The notes beneath the pieces were generated by a model. It was not told the DNA's origin. It did not search any database and saw nothing but the letters and a program-made list of their open reading frames with translations. The translations under genes were made by a program, and so were the position numbers. A DNA stretch of 64,000 nucleotides, taken from NCBI RefSeq assembly GCF_900215575.1, contig NZ_OBEJ01000002.1, positions 248,001 through 312,000 on the forward strand, read 5' to 3'. Shown piece after piece: positions 16,602 to 25,092 of this stretch. This DNA comes from Natronoarchaeum philippinense. GTDB taxonomy: Archaea > Halobacteriota > Halobacteria > Halobacteriales > Natronoarchaeaceae. The first letter of the stretch is position 1. The number at the start of each line of letters is the position of its first letter.

Positions 16602-17967
16602 CCGATCCGGCCTCGACAGTCGGCGTCGATCGGCGGGCCGACAGCACGAACTTGCCGATCAGTCCGAGGGTCGCTGCCGCCATCGCAACCGCGAACGCGA
16701 GCACGAACGCCGTGACGGGGTCGGTCAGACTCCCCTGCGCGTACTGGTCTCGGACGAACACGCCCGCCAGCACCGACGCGATGACGAGCACGGCGACGCC
16801 GCCGACGTTCGCAGCCGTCGGGTTCTGTTCGGGGACCGCTCCGGGGTGGTTCAGCAGGTACAGCACGACGACGAGCGCGAAGGGCGTCCCGACGAGGCCG
16901 AACGCGAGCATCACGACGAGCAGCGTGAAGAACTCGCCGCCGAGGAACGCGCCGAGCGCGCCGATCAGCGCGACGGCGACGACGGCCGCGCGAAACCGCC
17001 CGTCCGACACGTTAGTCTCCCAGCCGAGCTTGTCGGCCAGCAGGTACGGCGGGACGACCGTGTTCGCACCGAGCGTCGAGACGGCGGCGCCCCACAGCCC
17101 GAACAGGAACAGCGCTTGCGCGTACTCGCCGGCCAGCGGGCCGAGCGCGTCGGCCGCGACGGCGGCGTTCAGGTCGCCGCCGGGCGAGAACTCCGGTGCG
17201 AGCACGCTCGCGGCGACGAGAAACGTCGCCACACTGAACACGCCGAACGCGACGAGCATCGAGGTTGCCACGTCGAACCGGCCGAGGTCGTAGTCCTCGC
17301 GGGTCCAGCCGCGGGCTTGCATCGTGTAGCTCTGCATCGTGATCAGCGTGATGTGGACCGCACCGCCGAGCACGCCGGCCGCCAGCAGCGCACCGTCGAG
17401 CCCGTTGGGAATCGTCGGCACCATCCCCGACGCGGCCGCTCCGGCGTCGATCGGGACGAAAAACGCCGATGCGACGAAGGCGACCACGACGACCGAAACG
17501 ATCGCCTTCGCGCCGACTTCCAGAAAGCGATAGCCGCCGCCGGCCAGCCCAGCCGCCAGCACCAGCGCCCAGACGACACTCCAGAGCCGGGCGTCGAAGC
17601 CGGTGATCGTCCCGCTGACCTCGGCGACCGTCTTCATAATCACGATCTGTGCCAATCCGGAGGCGAGCACGGTGTCGATCACGAGTACCCACGCCCACAA
17701 CTCGCCGAGGTGGTCCTCGACGGCGCCGACGATGCCGCGCTCGGTCAGCAAGCCGAGTCGCATCGAGAGGTACTGCGTCGTCGCACCCAGCAGCGCCGAG
17801 AGGACGACGACCCACAGCAGCGCGTACCCAAAGGTCGCCCCTGCGCCGAGGACGGCCGCCATCGAGGCCGGTCCCGCCGCGATTGCGCCGGCCACCCACG
17901 TCGGGCCGAGCTTCGAGAACTTCGATCGTATCCCCGTCACCGCCGAGTCGTGCGTCGCGTTGCTCAT
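16594..17967 (-). CDS. Nramp-family-like transporter with altered metal motifs
   Basis: Integral membrane protein of 457 residues with about 11-12 hydrophobic segments and the LeuT-like Nramp fold signature GPTWVAGAIAAGPASM...GATFGYALLW. The canonical metal motif DPGN of helix 1 reads GPAS here (residues 32-35), and the MPH motif of helix 6 reads AVH (203-205). The usual Asp, Asn and Met ligands for Mn/Fe are therefore absent and the substrate may differ, for example magnesium or a non-metal solute. The gene is followed by an overlapping NTPase gene. A divergent promoter region with dyad and TACCACC repeats lies upstream. Confidence 0.8.
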   Translation of the reverse strand: MSNATHDSAVTGIRSKFSKLGPTWVAGAIAAGPASMAAVLGAGATFGYALLWVVVLSALLGATTQYLSMRLGLLTERGIVGAVEDHLGELWAWVLVIDTVLASGLAQIVIMKTVAEVSGTITGFDARLWSVVWALVLAAGLAGGGYRFLEVGAKAIVSVVVVAFVASAFFVPIDAGAAASGMVPTIPNGLDGALLAAGVLGGAVHITLITMQSYTMQARGWTREDYDLGRFDVATSMLVAFGVFSVATFLVAASVLAPEFSPGGDLNAAVAADALGPLAGEYAQALFLFGLWGAAVSTLGANTVVPPYLLADKLGWETNVSDGRFRAAVVAVALIGALGAFLGGEFFTLLVVMLAFGLVGTPFALVVVLYLLNHPGAVPEQNPTAANVGGVAVLVIASVLAGVFVRDQYAQGSLTDPVTAFVLAFAVAMAAATLGLIGKFVLSARRSTPTVEAGSDA

Positions 17968-18009
17968 CGAGATATCGAAATCGCCGGTGGCTTAAAAACT
18001 ATTCTACTC

Positions 18010-18021
18010 GGTGGTACCACC
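18010..18021. promoter_or_regulatory. 12-base palindrome in divergent promoter
   Basis: GGTGGTACCACC is a perfect palindrome between the divergent transporter and dioxygenase genes. The half-site TACCACC occurs three times on the plus strand at 18015, 18048 and 18058; the last two are exactly 10 bases apart, one helical turn. A regulator-binding region is likely. Confidence 0.5.
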
Positions 18022-18075
18022 CAAATATGATTAGAAACCAAAATGATTACCACCGAATACCACCGCTTGTTATCC

Positions 18076-18861
18076 ATGCAGCTGACCGACGCCGAGTTCG
18101 AGCAGTACCAGTCCGACGGCTACGTCGTCGTCGAAGACGCCCTCTCGCCCGAGATGGTCGAGACGGTCCGAGAACGGCTCCGCGAGTACACTCACGGCGA
18201 CCGCGAACCCGAGCGGTTCCAGCGCCAACTCGAACCCGCCGTCGAGCGCGGCGAGGTCGAAGTCGAGCAGTCGGGCGACGCCGTCCGGAAGTTCGAGGGA
18301 CTGGGAATGGTCGAAGCCGACGACGTGTTCCGCGAGGTCATGCAAAACGACGCGATCACCTCCGTGGCGACTGATCTGCTCGGGCCGAACCTCAAACTGC
18401 TTCGCAGCGCCGCGATGTTCAAGCCCCCGCAGGTCGGCAGCGAGAAGGGGTTCCATCAGGACGCCGCGTACTACCCGATCCGACCGCTGGACCACGTCAC
18501 GGTCTGGATCGCGCTCGACGACGCCACTCCGGAGAACGGCTGCATGCAGGTCGTCCCCGGCGCACACGCAGACGGGCTACTGGGCCACGAGGCCGTCGAG
18601 TACGACACCGACATCGTCATCGGCGAGCGCGACTACGAGCCCGACGACGCCGTGCCGATCCCGATGGAGGCCGGTAGCGCCCTCTTTACGCACTGTCTGG
18701 TGCCCCACTACACCTCGCCCAACGAGACCGAGGACTGGCGGCGTGCGCTCATCATGTCGTATATGAACTCGCGGTCGCGCTTTACCGAATCCGCCGAGGA
18801 GCGACCGGACTGGGTCGACTCGGTCCACGTCCAAGGCGAAGAGTTCCCCGGCTGCGTGTAG
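18076..18861 (+). CDS. Phytanoyl-CoA dioxygenase family protein
   Basis: Fe(II)/2-oxoglutarate-dependent oxygenase of 261 residues. The iron triad is visible as His-X-Asp in FHQDAAYY (about residues 128-130) and a distal His in HCLVPHYTSPN near residue 215. The following Arg (WRRALIMSYM) should bind 2-oxoglutarate. I use the ATG at 18076 rather than the upstream ATG at 18043, because the latter overlaps TACCACC repeats in the promoter. The substrate cannot be told; family members hydroxylate lipids, ectoine or secondary metabolites. Divergent from the Nramp-like gene and possibly co-regulated. Confidence 0.82.
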   Translation: MQLTDAEFEQYQSDGYVVVEDALSPEMVETVRERLREYTHGDREPERFQRQLEPAVERGEVEVEQSGDAVRKFEGLGMVEADDVFREVMQNDAITSVATDLLGPNLKLLRSAAMFKPPQVGSEKGFHQDAAYYPIRPLDHVTVWIALDDATPENGCMQVVPGAHADGLLGHEAVEYDTDIVIGERDYEPDDAVPIPMEAGSALFTHCLVPHYTSPNETEDWRRALIMSYMNSRSRFTESAEERPDWVDSVHVQGEEFPGCV

Positions 18862-18863
18862 AC

Positions 18864-19346
18864 TCAGTTCCCGCGATTCGGCCGAAACAGGTCGGGCGTG
18901 AACGGATCCGAACCGACGGTAATCGCGTCGGTTGGAGGCTCGTCGACCGGCACGAGGTCGGCGTCCGGCGCGAGGACGAGTTCCACGTCGGCGTCCGCGG
19001 GGACGAGTTCCACAGCAGCCTCCGGCGCGACGCCGTCGTCAGGATCACTCACTCCCGCGGCCTGCTCGTCCGGAACGATGTGAAATCCGGTCTCCGTGGT
19101 CGATTCCTCGACGATCTCGAACCCCGTCTCGGTGCGCCATTCGACCGGCATCAGTCCGGGGTATCGGGCGTCGGCGTCCGGCACGGCGACCAGCGCGTCG
19201 TCCTGCCGAGCATCGGCGTCCTCGGGGTCGGCTTCGACGATGACGAAGTCCGTTCCCGGATCGTCGTCGTCGCCGTCCGGTCCGTTCTCCGCACCGGTTT
19301 CGGGGCCCGTGTCGTTTTCGGCGCCGGTTTCGTGGTCCATGTTCAC
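18864..19346 (-). CDS. Acidic hypothetical protein with internal repeat
   Basis: Product of 160 residues, dominated by Asp, Glu, Ala, Pro and Val, with no membrane segment, cysteine or known motif. The first 30 residues are disordered and Gly/Asp-rich. Short repeats are seen: TETGFEIVEES followed at once by TETGFHIVPDE, and VELVPADADVELVLAPDADLVPVD. Start may be at 19346 or two codons later. It ends only 2 bases past the convergent dioxygenase stop. I do not recognise the family; a purely compositional frame is possible but the repeats argue for a real protein. Confidence 0.5.
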   Translation of the reverse strand: MNMDHETGAENDTGPETGAENGPDGDDDDPGTDFVIVEADPEDADARQDDALVAVPDADARYPGLMPVEWRTETGFEIVEESTTETGFHIVPDEQAAGVSDPDDGVAPEAAVELVPADADVELVLAPDADLVPVDEPPTDAITVGSDPFTPDLFRPNRGN

Positions 19347-19502
19347 ATCATACGTACTCTCGTGACATGAATCTGCTCACCGGTTCGTTCCCCACCCCGC
19401 ATCTGCTGGTGGGATAGGGCGGTGGCGTCCAGCAGGATGCCGGCGTCCGGCACTCGAACGCCTTCGGACAACGTTAGGACCCCTCGCTCCCTATCGTGAG
19501 CT

Positions 19503-20195
19503 ATGTGCGGCCGCACCTCCCTGTTCGCCACTCCCGAGACGCTCGCGGCGCGCTTCGGCGTCGACGTGACCGACGAGTACGAGCCCCGGTACAACGTCGC
19601 GCCCGAGACGCCGATCGCGGCGATCAGGGACGACGCCCCGGACGCGCTCGAACACCGCCACTGGGGTTTCGTCCCGACGTGGGCCGACGACGCCGACGAG
19701 TGGAACGGGCTGATCAACGCTCGGACCGAGTCAGTCGACGAGAAGCCGGCGTTCCGCGAGGCCTACGACCGACAGCGGTGTCTCGTGGTGGCCGACGGCT
19801 TCTACGAGTGGCAGGAGCGAACCGACGGGACCCAGCCGTTTCGCGTCGAGCGCGCCGACGGCGAGCCTTTCGCCATGGCCGGCGTCTGGTCGCGCTGGGA
19901 GGGCCCGGACAGAACCGTCGAGTCGGCGGCGATTCTCACCACCGAGGCGAACGACCTGATGGAACCCCTGCACCACCGGATGCCGGTGATCTTCGACGCC
20001 GAGGACGAACGGGACTGGCTGCGCGACGAGCCGCCGGCGAAAGACGATCTGCTCGAACCCCACTCCGGCGACGGCTTCGAAAAGTATCCGATCTCGACGG
20101 CGGTCAACGACCCCAGCAACGACGTTCCCGAGATCGTCGAACCGGTCGACGCGCCCGAATCGGATCCACAGAGCGGCCTCGACGAGTTTGTCTGA
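19503..20195 (+). CDS. SRAP/YedK family abasic-site shield protein
   Basis: SOS response-associated peptidase family protein of 230 residues, homologous to YedK and HMCES. These proteins use Cys2, exposed after Met removal, to cross-link abasic sites in single-stranded DNA. MCGRTSLF is intact at the N-terminus. Other family blocks are present: PRYNVAPETP, GFVPTWA, INARTES, GFYEW and HHRMPVI, including the catalytic Asn, Glu and His. Length and motifs are complete. Monocistronic; a role in replication-linked DNA repair is expected. Confidence 0.93.
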   Translation: MCGRTSLFATPETLAARFGVDVTDEYEPRYNVAPETPIAAIRDDAPDALEHRHWGFVPTWADDADEWNGLINARTESVDEKPAFREAYDRQRCLVVADGFYEWQERTDGTQPFRVERADGEPFAMAGVWSRWEGPDRTVESAAILTTEANDLMEPLHHRMPVIFDAEDERDWLRDEPPAKDDLLEPHSGDGFEKYPISTAVNDPSNDVPEIVEPVDAPESDPQSGLDEFV

Positions 20196-20210
20196 ACGGC
20201 CACACCGTGC

Positions 20211-20387
20211 TCAGTCGGGTTGCCTACTTCCCTTCAGGAACCCATACCCGACCAGCACTGCGAGTGCGACCACTCCAACCGTCGTTTCAGTAGCGTACTG
20301 GAAGCCGATTCCAAGCAGAAGCAGGACGGCTACCACCAGCAACAGGAGGATTGCATCGAGACGTTTCTGGAGGGCGGATTCGTCCAT
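20211..20387 (-). CDS. Small membrane protein, 58 residues
   Basis: Starts at the ATG at 20385-20387 (MDESALQKRLDAILLLLVVA). It has two hydrophobic segments, about 12-28 and 32-50, and ends FLKGSRQPD. The acidic N-terminus followed by a two-helix hairpin is typical of small haloarchaeal membrane proteins. The stop lies 16 bases past the convergent SRAP stop. Codons upstream of 20387 in the same frame look non-coding. Function unknown. Confidence 0.6.
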   Translation of the reverse strand: MDESALQKRLDAILLLLVVAVLLLLGIGFQYATETTVGVVALAVLVGYGFLKGSRQPD

Positions 20388-20442
20388 ACTGTCACTCACA
20401 ATAGCAGTGTGATAGAATTGGTGGTCCAAATGTACCGACAAG

Positions 20443-21087
20443 TCACTCCTCTCGCCCGCGCTCGACGGCTTCGCGCAGGTCGCGCGTCGCCGCCGCGGGG
20501 TCTTCGGCCTGCGTGATCTCGGTGATGACGGCGACGCCGGCTGCGCCCGCCTCGGCGACCCCAGCCGCGTTGGACGCCGTGATGCCGCCGATCCCCACCA
20601 CCGGAATCCCCACGGCGTCGACGATGTTTCGGACGCGTTCGGGCCCGAAATCGGCTTCGTCGTCGGGAACGTCCTTGGAACTCGTGCCGTACACCGCGCC
20701 GACGCCGAGGTAGTCCGCCTCCTCGCGCTCGGCTTGGCGTGCTTCCTCGACGAACGAAGCTGATTTCCCGATCACGGCGTCCTCGCCCAGCAACTCGCGC
20801 GCCGCAGGAACCGGCAGATCCGACTGCCCGAGGTGGACGCCGTCGGCGCCGATCGCCAGCGCGAGATCGACCCGGTCGTTGACGAGCAGGTCGACGCCCG
20901 CCTCGGCCGTGAGTTCACGAAGCCGTTGTCCGGTCTCGTACCGCCGTCGTGCGCTCTGGTCCTTATCCCGAAGTTGGATCGCGTCGACGCCGCCCTCGAT
21001 CGCGGCACGAGCGATGTCGACCGTGCTCCGGCCGGCCGAGAGACTCTCTTGGGTGACGAGATAGGTTCGCCAGTCCTGCGGGGCCAT
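20443..21087 (-). CDS. thiE: Thiamine-phosphate synthase
   Basis: Joins the thiazole and pyrimidine phosphate precursors to make thiamine phosphate. The product has 214 residues from the ATG at 21085-21087; the longer frame upstream (ARPRSGSDAAG) is not family-like. Key blocks are QLRDKD (38-43) for pyrimidine binding, LLVNDRVDLALAIGADGVHLGQSDLP, the flexible loop VYGTSSKD, and the phosphate-binding GIGGI near residue 165. The single-domain form lacks the ThiN fusion. The upstream gene (cyclo-ligase) is on the same strand with an 89-base gap. Confidence 0.94.
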   Translation of the reverse strand: MAPQDWRTYLVTQESLSAGRSTVDIARAAIEGGVDAIQLRDKDQSARRRYETGQRLRELTAEAGVDLLVNDRVDLALAIGADGVHLGQSDLPVPAARELLGEDAVIGKSASFVEEARQAEREEADYLGVGAVYGTSSKDVPDDEADFGPERVRNIVDAVGIPVVGIGGITASNAAGVAEAGAAGVAVITEITQAEDPAAATRDLREAVERGREE

Positions 21088-21176
21088 AGGCGTTGCTGGT
21101 CGGGCGTCCGGCAAACCGGTTTCGACTCCGGCGGCGTCCGAACCGCTTCGCGGCCTCGCCGACACAGTCCGCCGAG

Positions 21177-21881
21177 CTATGGCTGGAGCGTCTGCAATAC
21201 CGGAATTTCCTCGATTCGCTCCTCGGAGAGAACTGTCCAGTCGACCCCGGCCGGCCGGTCGTGGGGCGTCTCGGTCTCGACCGTCCGATCGGGCGTCACA
21301 ACGAGATCCAAGGGCACGTCGTGGGCGTCGACCGGCACGTCCGCGTCGACGACCTGACGCTCGTGGACGGTCGTCACGACCGTCGTCGATTCGTCCACGA
21401 GATCGAACGCCTGCAGGACGCCGTACTCCAGATCGCTATACCCTTCGCCCTTGCCGACGCGAGCGCCACCCTCCGTGACGGCGACGCTGCCCGCGACGAT
21501 CAGGTCGATCTGTGGCATCGCTTCGGGCGCGACTTGGACGCCGACCTCGGCCGAGCCGCCGATCGTCGTCGCGTGGTCGATGTCGTCGGTCTCGGCGGGA
21601 TCGAGCCGGAGGAAACACTCGGCCTCGCGCAGGCGCGGGACGGCCATATACACCGTCTTTCCGGCGCGCAAGGCAGCGCGCCGAACTGGAAGCTGGGGCG
21701 CATCGGGGTTGGACTTGATCGCGTCGGCGGCCTGCCAAGCGTCGGTCGCGGCGAGCCGATCGGCGGCGTCGTCCGCGCCGGCGAAGTTGGGAATTCTCCC
21801 GTGTGGTGGGTACGGAAATCTGGCCTCGCCGCTTTCCTCTAACTCGTCCCAGACGCGCTCGCGGAGCGGCTGCTTGTCCAT
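21177..21881 (-). CDS. 5-formyltetrahydrofolate cyclo-ligase family protein
   Basis: ATP-dependent conversion of 5-formyltetrahydrofolate to 5,10-methenyltetrahydrofolate, 234 residues. The signature GKGEGYSDLE (143-152), which binds ATP phosphate, is intact. The N-terminal basic/acidic segment REAECFLRL and the C-terminal HERQVVDADVPVDAHDVPLD block, with catalytic-site His and Asp residues, also fit. Same strand as thiE. Haloarchaea use folate-type one-carbon carriers, so the role is plausible. Confidence 0.88.
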   Translation of the reverse strand: MDKQPLRERVWDELEESGEARFPYPPHGRIPNFAGADDAADRLAATDAWQAADAIKSNPDAPQLPVRRAALRAGKTVYMAVPRLREAECFLRLDPAETDDIDHATTIGGSAEVGVQVAPEAMPQIDLIVAGSVAVTEGGARVGKGEGYSDLEYGVLQAFDLVDESTTVVTTVHERQVVDADVPVDAHDVPLDLVVTPDRTVETETPHDRPAGVDWTVLSEERIEEIPVLQTLQP

Positions 21882-21973
21882 GCGCGGATCGGTGGTGCGC
21901 CGGCGGGTTGAGCGTTGTCCTCGCGGCCGGCGTCCCCCCTGCGTTGAAACCTGCTACCGTCGTATCCGCCCGT

Positions 21974-22378
21974 ATGGAACTCGACGACGTGCGACCGCTG
22001 GCGGCCGACGGCGTCGTGCAGTTCGACGACGGGGTCGTCCTCCTGCGACGCGACATCGCTCCCTTCGAGGGCGCGTGGGTGCTCCCCGGCGGATTCGTCG
22101 AACGCGATGAGGGCGCACGGACGGCCTGCGAACGCGAGATCGCAGAGGAGATCGGGATCGACGTGACTGCCGACGTGTTCCTCGGCCTCTACGACGACCC
22201 CGACCGTGACCCTCGCGGGAACGTCAGCGCGGCCTTTCGCTGCCGGCCGGACGGTGACGCCCGCCCCGAAGCGCGCGAGGAGGCCCGCGAGGTCGATACG
22301 TTCCCCGTCGGCGATCTCCCCGAGATGGGGTTCGACCACGAGCGCATCGTCCGCGACGCCGTCGACGCGGGTGACTGA
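21974..22378 (+). CDS. Nudix hydrolase
   Basis: Pyrophosphohydrolase of 134 residues. The Nudix box runs from Gly40 to Ile62 (GFVERDEGARTACEREIAEE), with the metal-binding REXXEE glutamates intact. I start at the ATG at 21974; the frame is open further upstream but overlaps the promoter of the divergent cyclo-ligase. Substrate, such as ADP-ribose or an oxidised nucleotide, cannot be told. Confidence 0.85.
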   Translation: MELDDVRPLAADGVVQFDDGVVLLRRDIAPFEGAWVLPGGFVERDEGARTACEREIAEEIGIDVTADVFLGLYDDPDRDPRGNVSAAFRCRPDGDARPEAREEAREVDTFPVGDLPEMGFDHERIVRDAVDAGD

Positions 22379-22405
22379 CGCCGCGGCGGGGTCGGCGTCG
22401 ACCGC

Positions 22406-22909
22406 TCAGCTCTCGACTGATCGAAACTCGACCGTCTCGGAGTCGGTGTCGACGAGCGCGACGCTGTGTTCCTCGTCGGGCACCGTCGGGAAGTGCGCGC
22501 CGGGGTTGAGCACCGTCGTGCCGTCGACAGCCCGCTCCTCGGCGACGTGATGGTGGCCGTAGCAGACGTAGTCGTACTCGCCGGACTGGGCGTGGCCCTC
22601 GACCTCCGCGGTGTCCTCGCCGTGGAGGACGGCAAACTGCGTCCCGTCGAACTCCAACTCGGCGAACCGGCCGTGGAGCGCGCTGCCGTTGCCCAACTGC
22701 CGGAACGCCGACTCCAGCCCGTCGAGTTCGCCGTCGTTGTTCCCCAACACGGCGTGGACCTCCAGCCCGTCGAAGTGGGGGACGACCGGCGGCGCGATCA
22801 CGTCGCCGCAGTGGACGACGGCGTCGACGCCCGCGTCCTCGAAGATCTCGACCGCTCGATCGACCGCCGCGACGTTGTCGTGAGTGTCGGAGATGACGCC
22901 GATCAGCAT
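22406..22909 (-). CDS. YfcE/MJ0936-type phosphoesterase
   Basis: Metal-dependent phosphodiesterase of 167 residues in the calcineurin-like family. Metal ligands are visible in order: Asp8 and His10 (SDTH), Asp36 (CGD), Asn58 (GNND), His96 (LHGE) and the GHHH block (118-121). The last normally reads GHTH. Length is normal for the family. It converges with the Nudix gene (27 bases between stops). Confidence 0.9.
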   Translation of the reverse strand: MLIGVISDTHDNVAAVDRAVEIFEDAGVDAVVHCGDVIAPPVVPHFDGLEVHAVLGNNDGELDGLESAFRQLGNGSALHGRFAELEFDGTQFAVLHGEDTAEVEGHAQSGEYDYVCYGHHHVAEERAVDGTTVLNPGAHFPTVPDEEHSVALVDTDSETVEFRSVES

Positions 22910-22959
22910 ACTCGTCGGTGACGGGCGAAGGCCTTACAGTAGTTCCGCTCGCCCGACGG

Positions 22960-23694
22960 CTACAGCACGCCGAGCAAGCCGACGAACCCCAGCGGAACCG
23001 CCACGGCGACACCGGCGGCCGCCCGCGAGAGATCGGCGTCCTTCGAAAGCCCGGCACTGAGGATGTACCACTGCCAGCCGATCGTCAACAGCGACGCCAG
23101 CGCCAGCCACGGCGTAACCGGCGCCAGCGCCGCGTCCAGCGCGACATCGGCCTGTTCGAAGTCGGTGATCGTCGTGTTCGAGAGTACGACCCACAGGCTA
23201 CCGATCCCCACCACGAGGCGGGCAAGTTCCGGCACCGCCGCCCAGCCCGCGAGCGCGAACGCCCCGCCGAGCGACGGATCGCCGCCCGCGAGCCGACCGG
23301 CGCCGAACAGCACCACGCCGCCGAGAAACCACATGACGAACGGGACGACCATCCCGATCCAGAGGAAACTGCGCATTGCCTCCGCGACCAGCGCTCCGGC
23401 GTCGCGCTCGATCGTTCTGGGCTCGTCGCAGCCGTCGTCGAACGACGACCCCGACTCCCCGAACTCCCCGTCACAGAACGGCTCGGGCGGCCGGTCTGGA
23501 TTGTCCATCGTGACCGTCGCGTCGATCGCACCTTCGAGTATCGATTCGAGAGCCAGAATACCACCGGTCAAACAGACGGCGAGCAACACGACGAGGCCCG
23601 CCGCGATCGGGAACGTCCGAGCGGGGGGCCGTTCTTCGAAGAACGCTGCTGGCGACAGGAGGAACTGACGGAGGGCGCGGGCGGCGTCGACCAT
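22960..23694 (-). CDS. Yip1-like membrane protein
   Basis: Membrane protein of 244 residues with about five hydrophobic segments (28-50, 110-135, 145-160, 170-190, 220-240), of the kind annotated as YIP1 family in haloarchaea. The N-terminus (RALRQFLLSPAAFFEERPP) matches the family pattern of an FFxxRP motif before the first helix. An extracytoplasmic loop at residues 65-90 contains two cysteines (FCDGE and DGCDEP) that may form a disulfide. I start at the ATG at 23692-23694; upstream codons (SRVISVAEK) overlap the divergent gene's promoter. Function unknown. Confidence 0.75.
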   Translation of the reverse strand: MVDAARALRQFLLSPAAFFEERPPARTFPIAAGLVVLLAVCLTGGILALESILEGAIDATVTMDNPDRPPEPFCDGEFGESGSSFDDGCDEPRTIERDAGALVAEAMRSFLWIGMVVPFVMWFLGGVVLFGAGRLAGGDPSLGGAFALAGWAAVPELARLVVGIGSLWVVLSNTTITDFEQADVALDAALAPVTPWLALASLLTIGWQWYILSAGLSKDADLSRAAAGVAVAVPLGFVGLLGVL

Positions 23695-23824
23695 CGAGTT
23701 GCGGGTTTTCGCTCCGCCGACATATATCTTGTCAGCGGGCATTAATTTATGAACGCAGTCAGCGAACCGGTGGGCGAGCGAGTAGAAACCATCTTGACCG
23801 GGGCGTGACTTCTCGGCCACAGAG

Positions 23825-24571
23825 ATGACACGCGACAGCACCCAGAGCGCGGCGACGCCGACGATCGGTCAGGTGACGCTGATCGGTCTGTTCGTCACCG
23901 CGCTGGTGACCGCACAGCTGACGGCCTCGAAGATTCTTGGCTTCTCGATTCCCGTCGAGTTGCCGATCGCCGGCGCCCAGCTCGCGCTGCCCGGCGCCGC
24001 GTTGGCCTACGCCGTCACGTTTCTGGCGAGCGACTGCTACTCCGAGCTGTACGGCCGGCGGGCCGCCCAAGTGATGGTCAACGTCGGCTTCGCGATGAAC
24101 TTCGTGTTGCTGGTGTTGGTGTGGTCGACGATCGCCGCCCCCGTGTCGCCGGCCTCGCCGGTCGCCGCTGACACGTTCGCAACGGTGCTCGGCGCCAGCA
24201 CGAACATCGTGATCGCAAGCCTGCTGGCCTACGTCGTCAGTCAGAACTGGGACGTGCTGGCGTTCCACCGGCTTCGGGAGTACACCGACGGCGACCACCT
24301 CTGGCTGCGCAACGTCGGTTCGACCGCCAGCAGCCAAGCGATCGACACCGTGATCTTCGTCACCGTCGGGTTCGCCCTCGCGCCGGCGGTTCTCGGTAGT
24401 GGTGAGCCCGCCGGCGTCGACCTGCTCGCGTCGCTGATCGTCGGCCAGTACCTGCTCAAGCTCCTGATCGCGGTCGTCGACACGCCGGTCGTCTACGCTA
24501 TCGTCGGCGCGATCCGGGAGTACGGTCTCGACGGTGCGGCGCTCGATTCAGCCGGTCGCACCGGCGACTGA
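23825..24571 (+). CDS. VUT family (YhhQ-type) 7-deazapurine precursor transporter
   Basis: Integral membrane protein of 248 residues with six or seven helices, family of queuosine-precursor transporters. The signature TAQLTASKIL near residue 33 and the SDCYSELYGRRAAQVMVNVGF block are typical. In archaea that make archaeosine the natural cargo would be preQ0 or a related 7-deazaguanine, consistent with tgtA and arcS at 53-56 kb. Divergent from the Yip1-like gene across 130 bases. Confidence 0.85.
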   Translation: MTRDSTQSAATPTIGQVTLIGLFVTALVTAQLTASKILGFSIPVELPIAGAQLALPGAALAYAVTFLASDCYSELYGRRAAQVMVNVGFAMNFVLLVLVWSTIAAPVSPASPVAADTFATVLGASTNIVIASLLAYVVSQNWDVLAFHRLREYTDGDHLWLRNVGSTASSQAIDTVIFVTVGFALAPAVLGSGEPAGVDLLASLIVGQYLLKLLIAVVDTPVVYAIVGAIREYGLDGAALDSAGRTGD

Positions 24572-24634
24572 TCGAGCGCTCGACGACGCCGCTGTGTGGG
24601 CCGATACGGTCGAAAAATGCACGGGGCCGACTGC

Positions 24635-24910
24635 TTACTGACTCGATCGCAGCAGGTCCTCGATCGTCTCGCGGACGTTCGAGGCCGACGGTGCGACCGG
24701 GATCATCTTGAGGCGCTGTTCGAATTGGCGTTGCTTGAAGTGGTTGGCGATCGCGAGGATCGTCGGCGCCCAGAGGCCGACGAACAGCCCGAGTTCGCGG
24801 TCGTCGCGCACGAAGAAGGCGTACCACGACATCGCTATCGAGGCGACCGACGCCAGCAGCGCGACGTCCGTTCCGGCATCCGCCGTTACGTCCGTCTCTC
24901 GTTCGCTCAT
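24635..24910 (-). CDS. Small membrane protein of unknown function
   Basis: Product of 91 residues from the ATG at 24908-24910 (MSERETDV); an alternative ATG lies four codons upstream at 24922. It has two hydrophobic segments (about 16-32 and 38-56), then a basic, Gln-rich cytoplasmic tail (NHFKQRQFEQRLKMIP) that may form a helix. No catalytic motif. Convergent with the VUT transporter. Family not recognised. Confidence 0.6.
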   Translation of the reverse strand: MSERETDVTADAGTDVALLASVASIAMSWYAFFVRDDRELGLFVGLWAPTILAIANHFKQRQFEQRLKMIPVAPSASNVRETIEDLLRSSQ

Positions 24911-25092
24911 TGTTTGACTCATAGAGTGACCCGCATTTGCACCTAGACGAGTTCCGTCTTCAACACCGAGAACCGTTCACGCGTCGTTCGACGCGTTTGG
25001 GCGACTGTACGAGCGCTTTGATTGTGAATTACGCCAGAGTAACGTGGGGTTACGGGGGCGTGTAATCGGCCGTGGAAGTACCGTAGGCAGGG

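Noticed and set aside
16519-18030. A 503-codon plus-strand frame across the Nramp-like gene
   Set aside because: Arg/Asp-rich composition, no domain, and the minus strand carries a real membrane protein.
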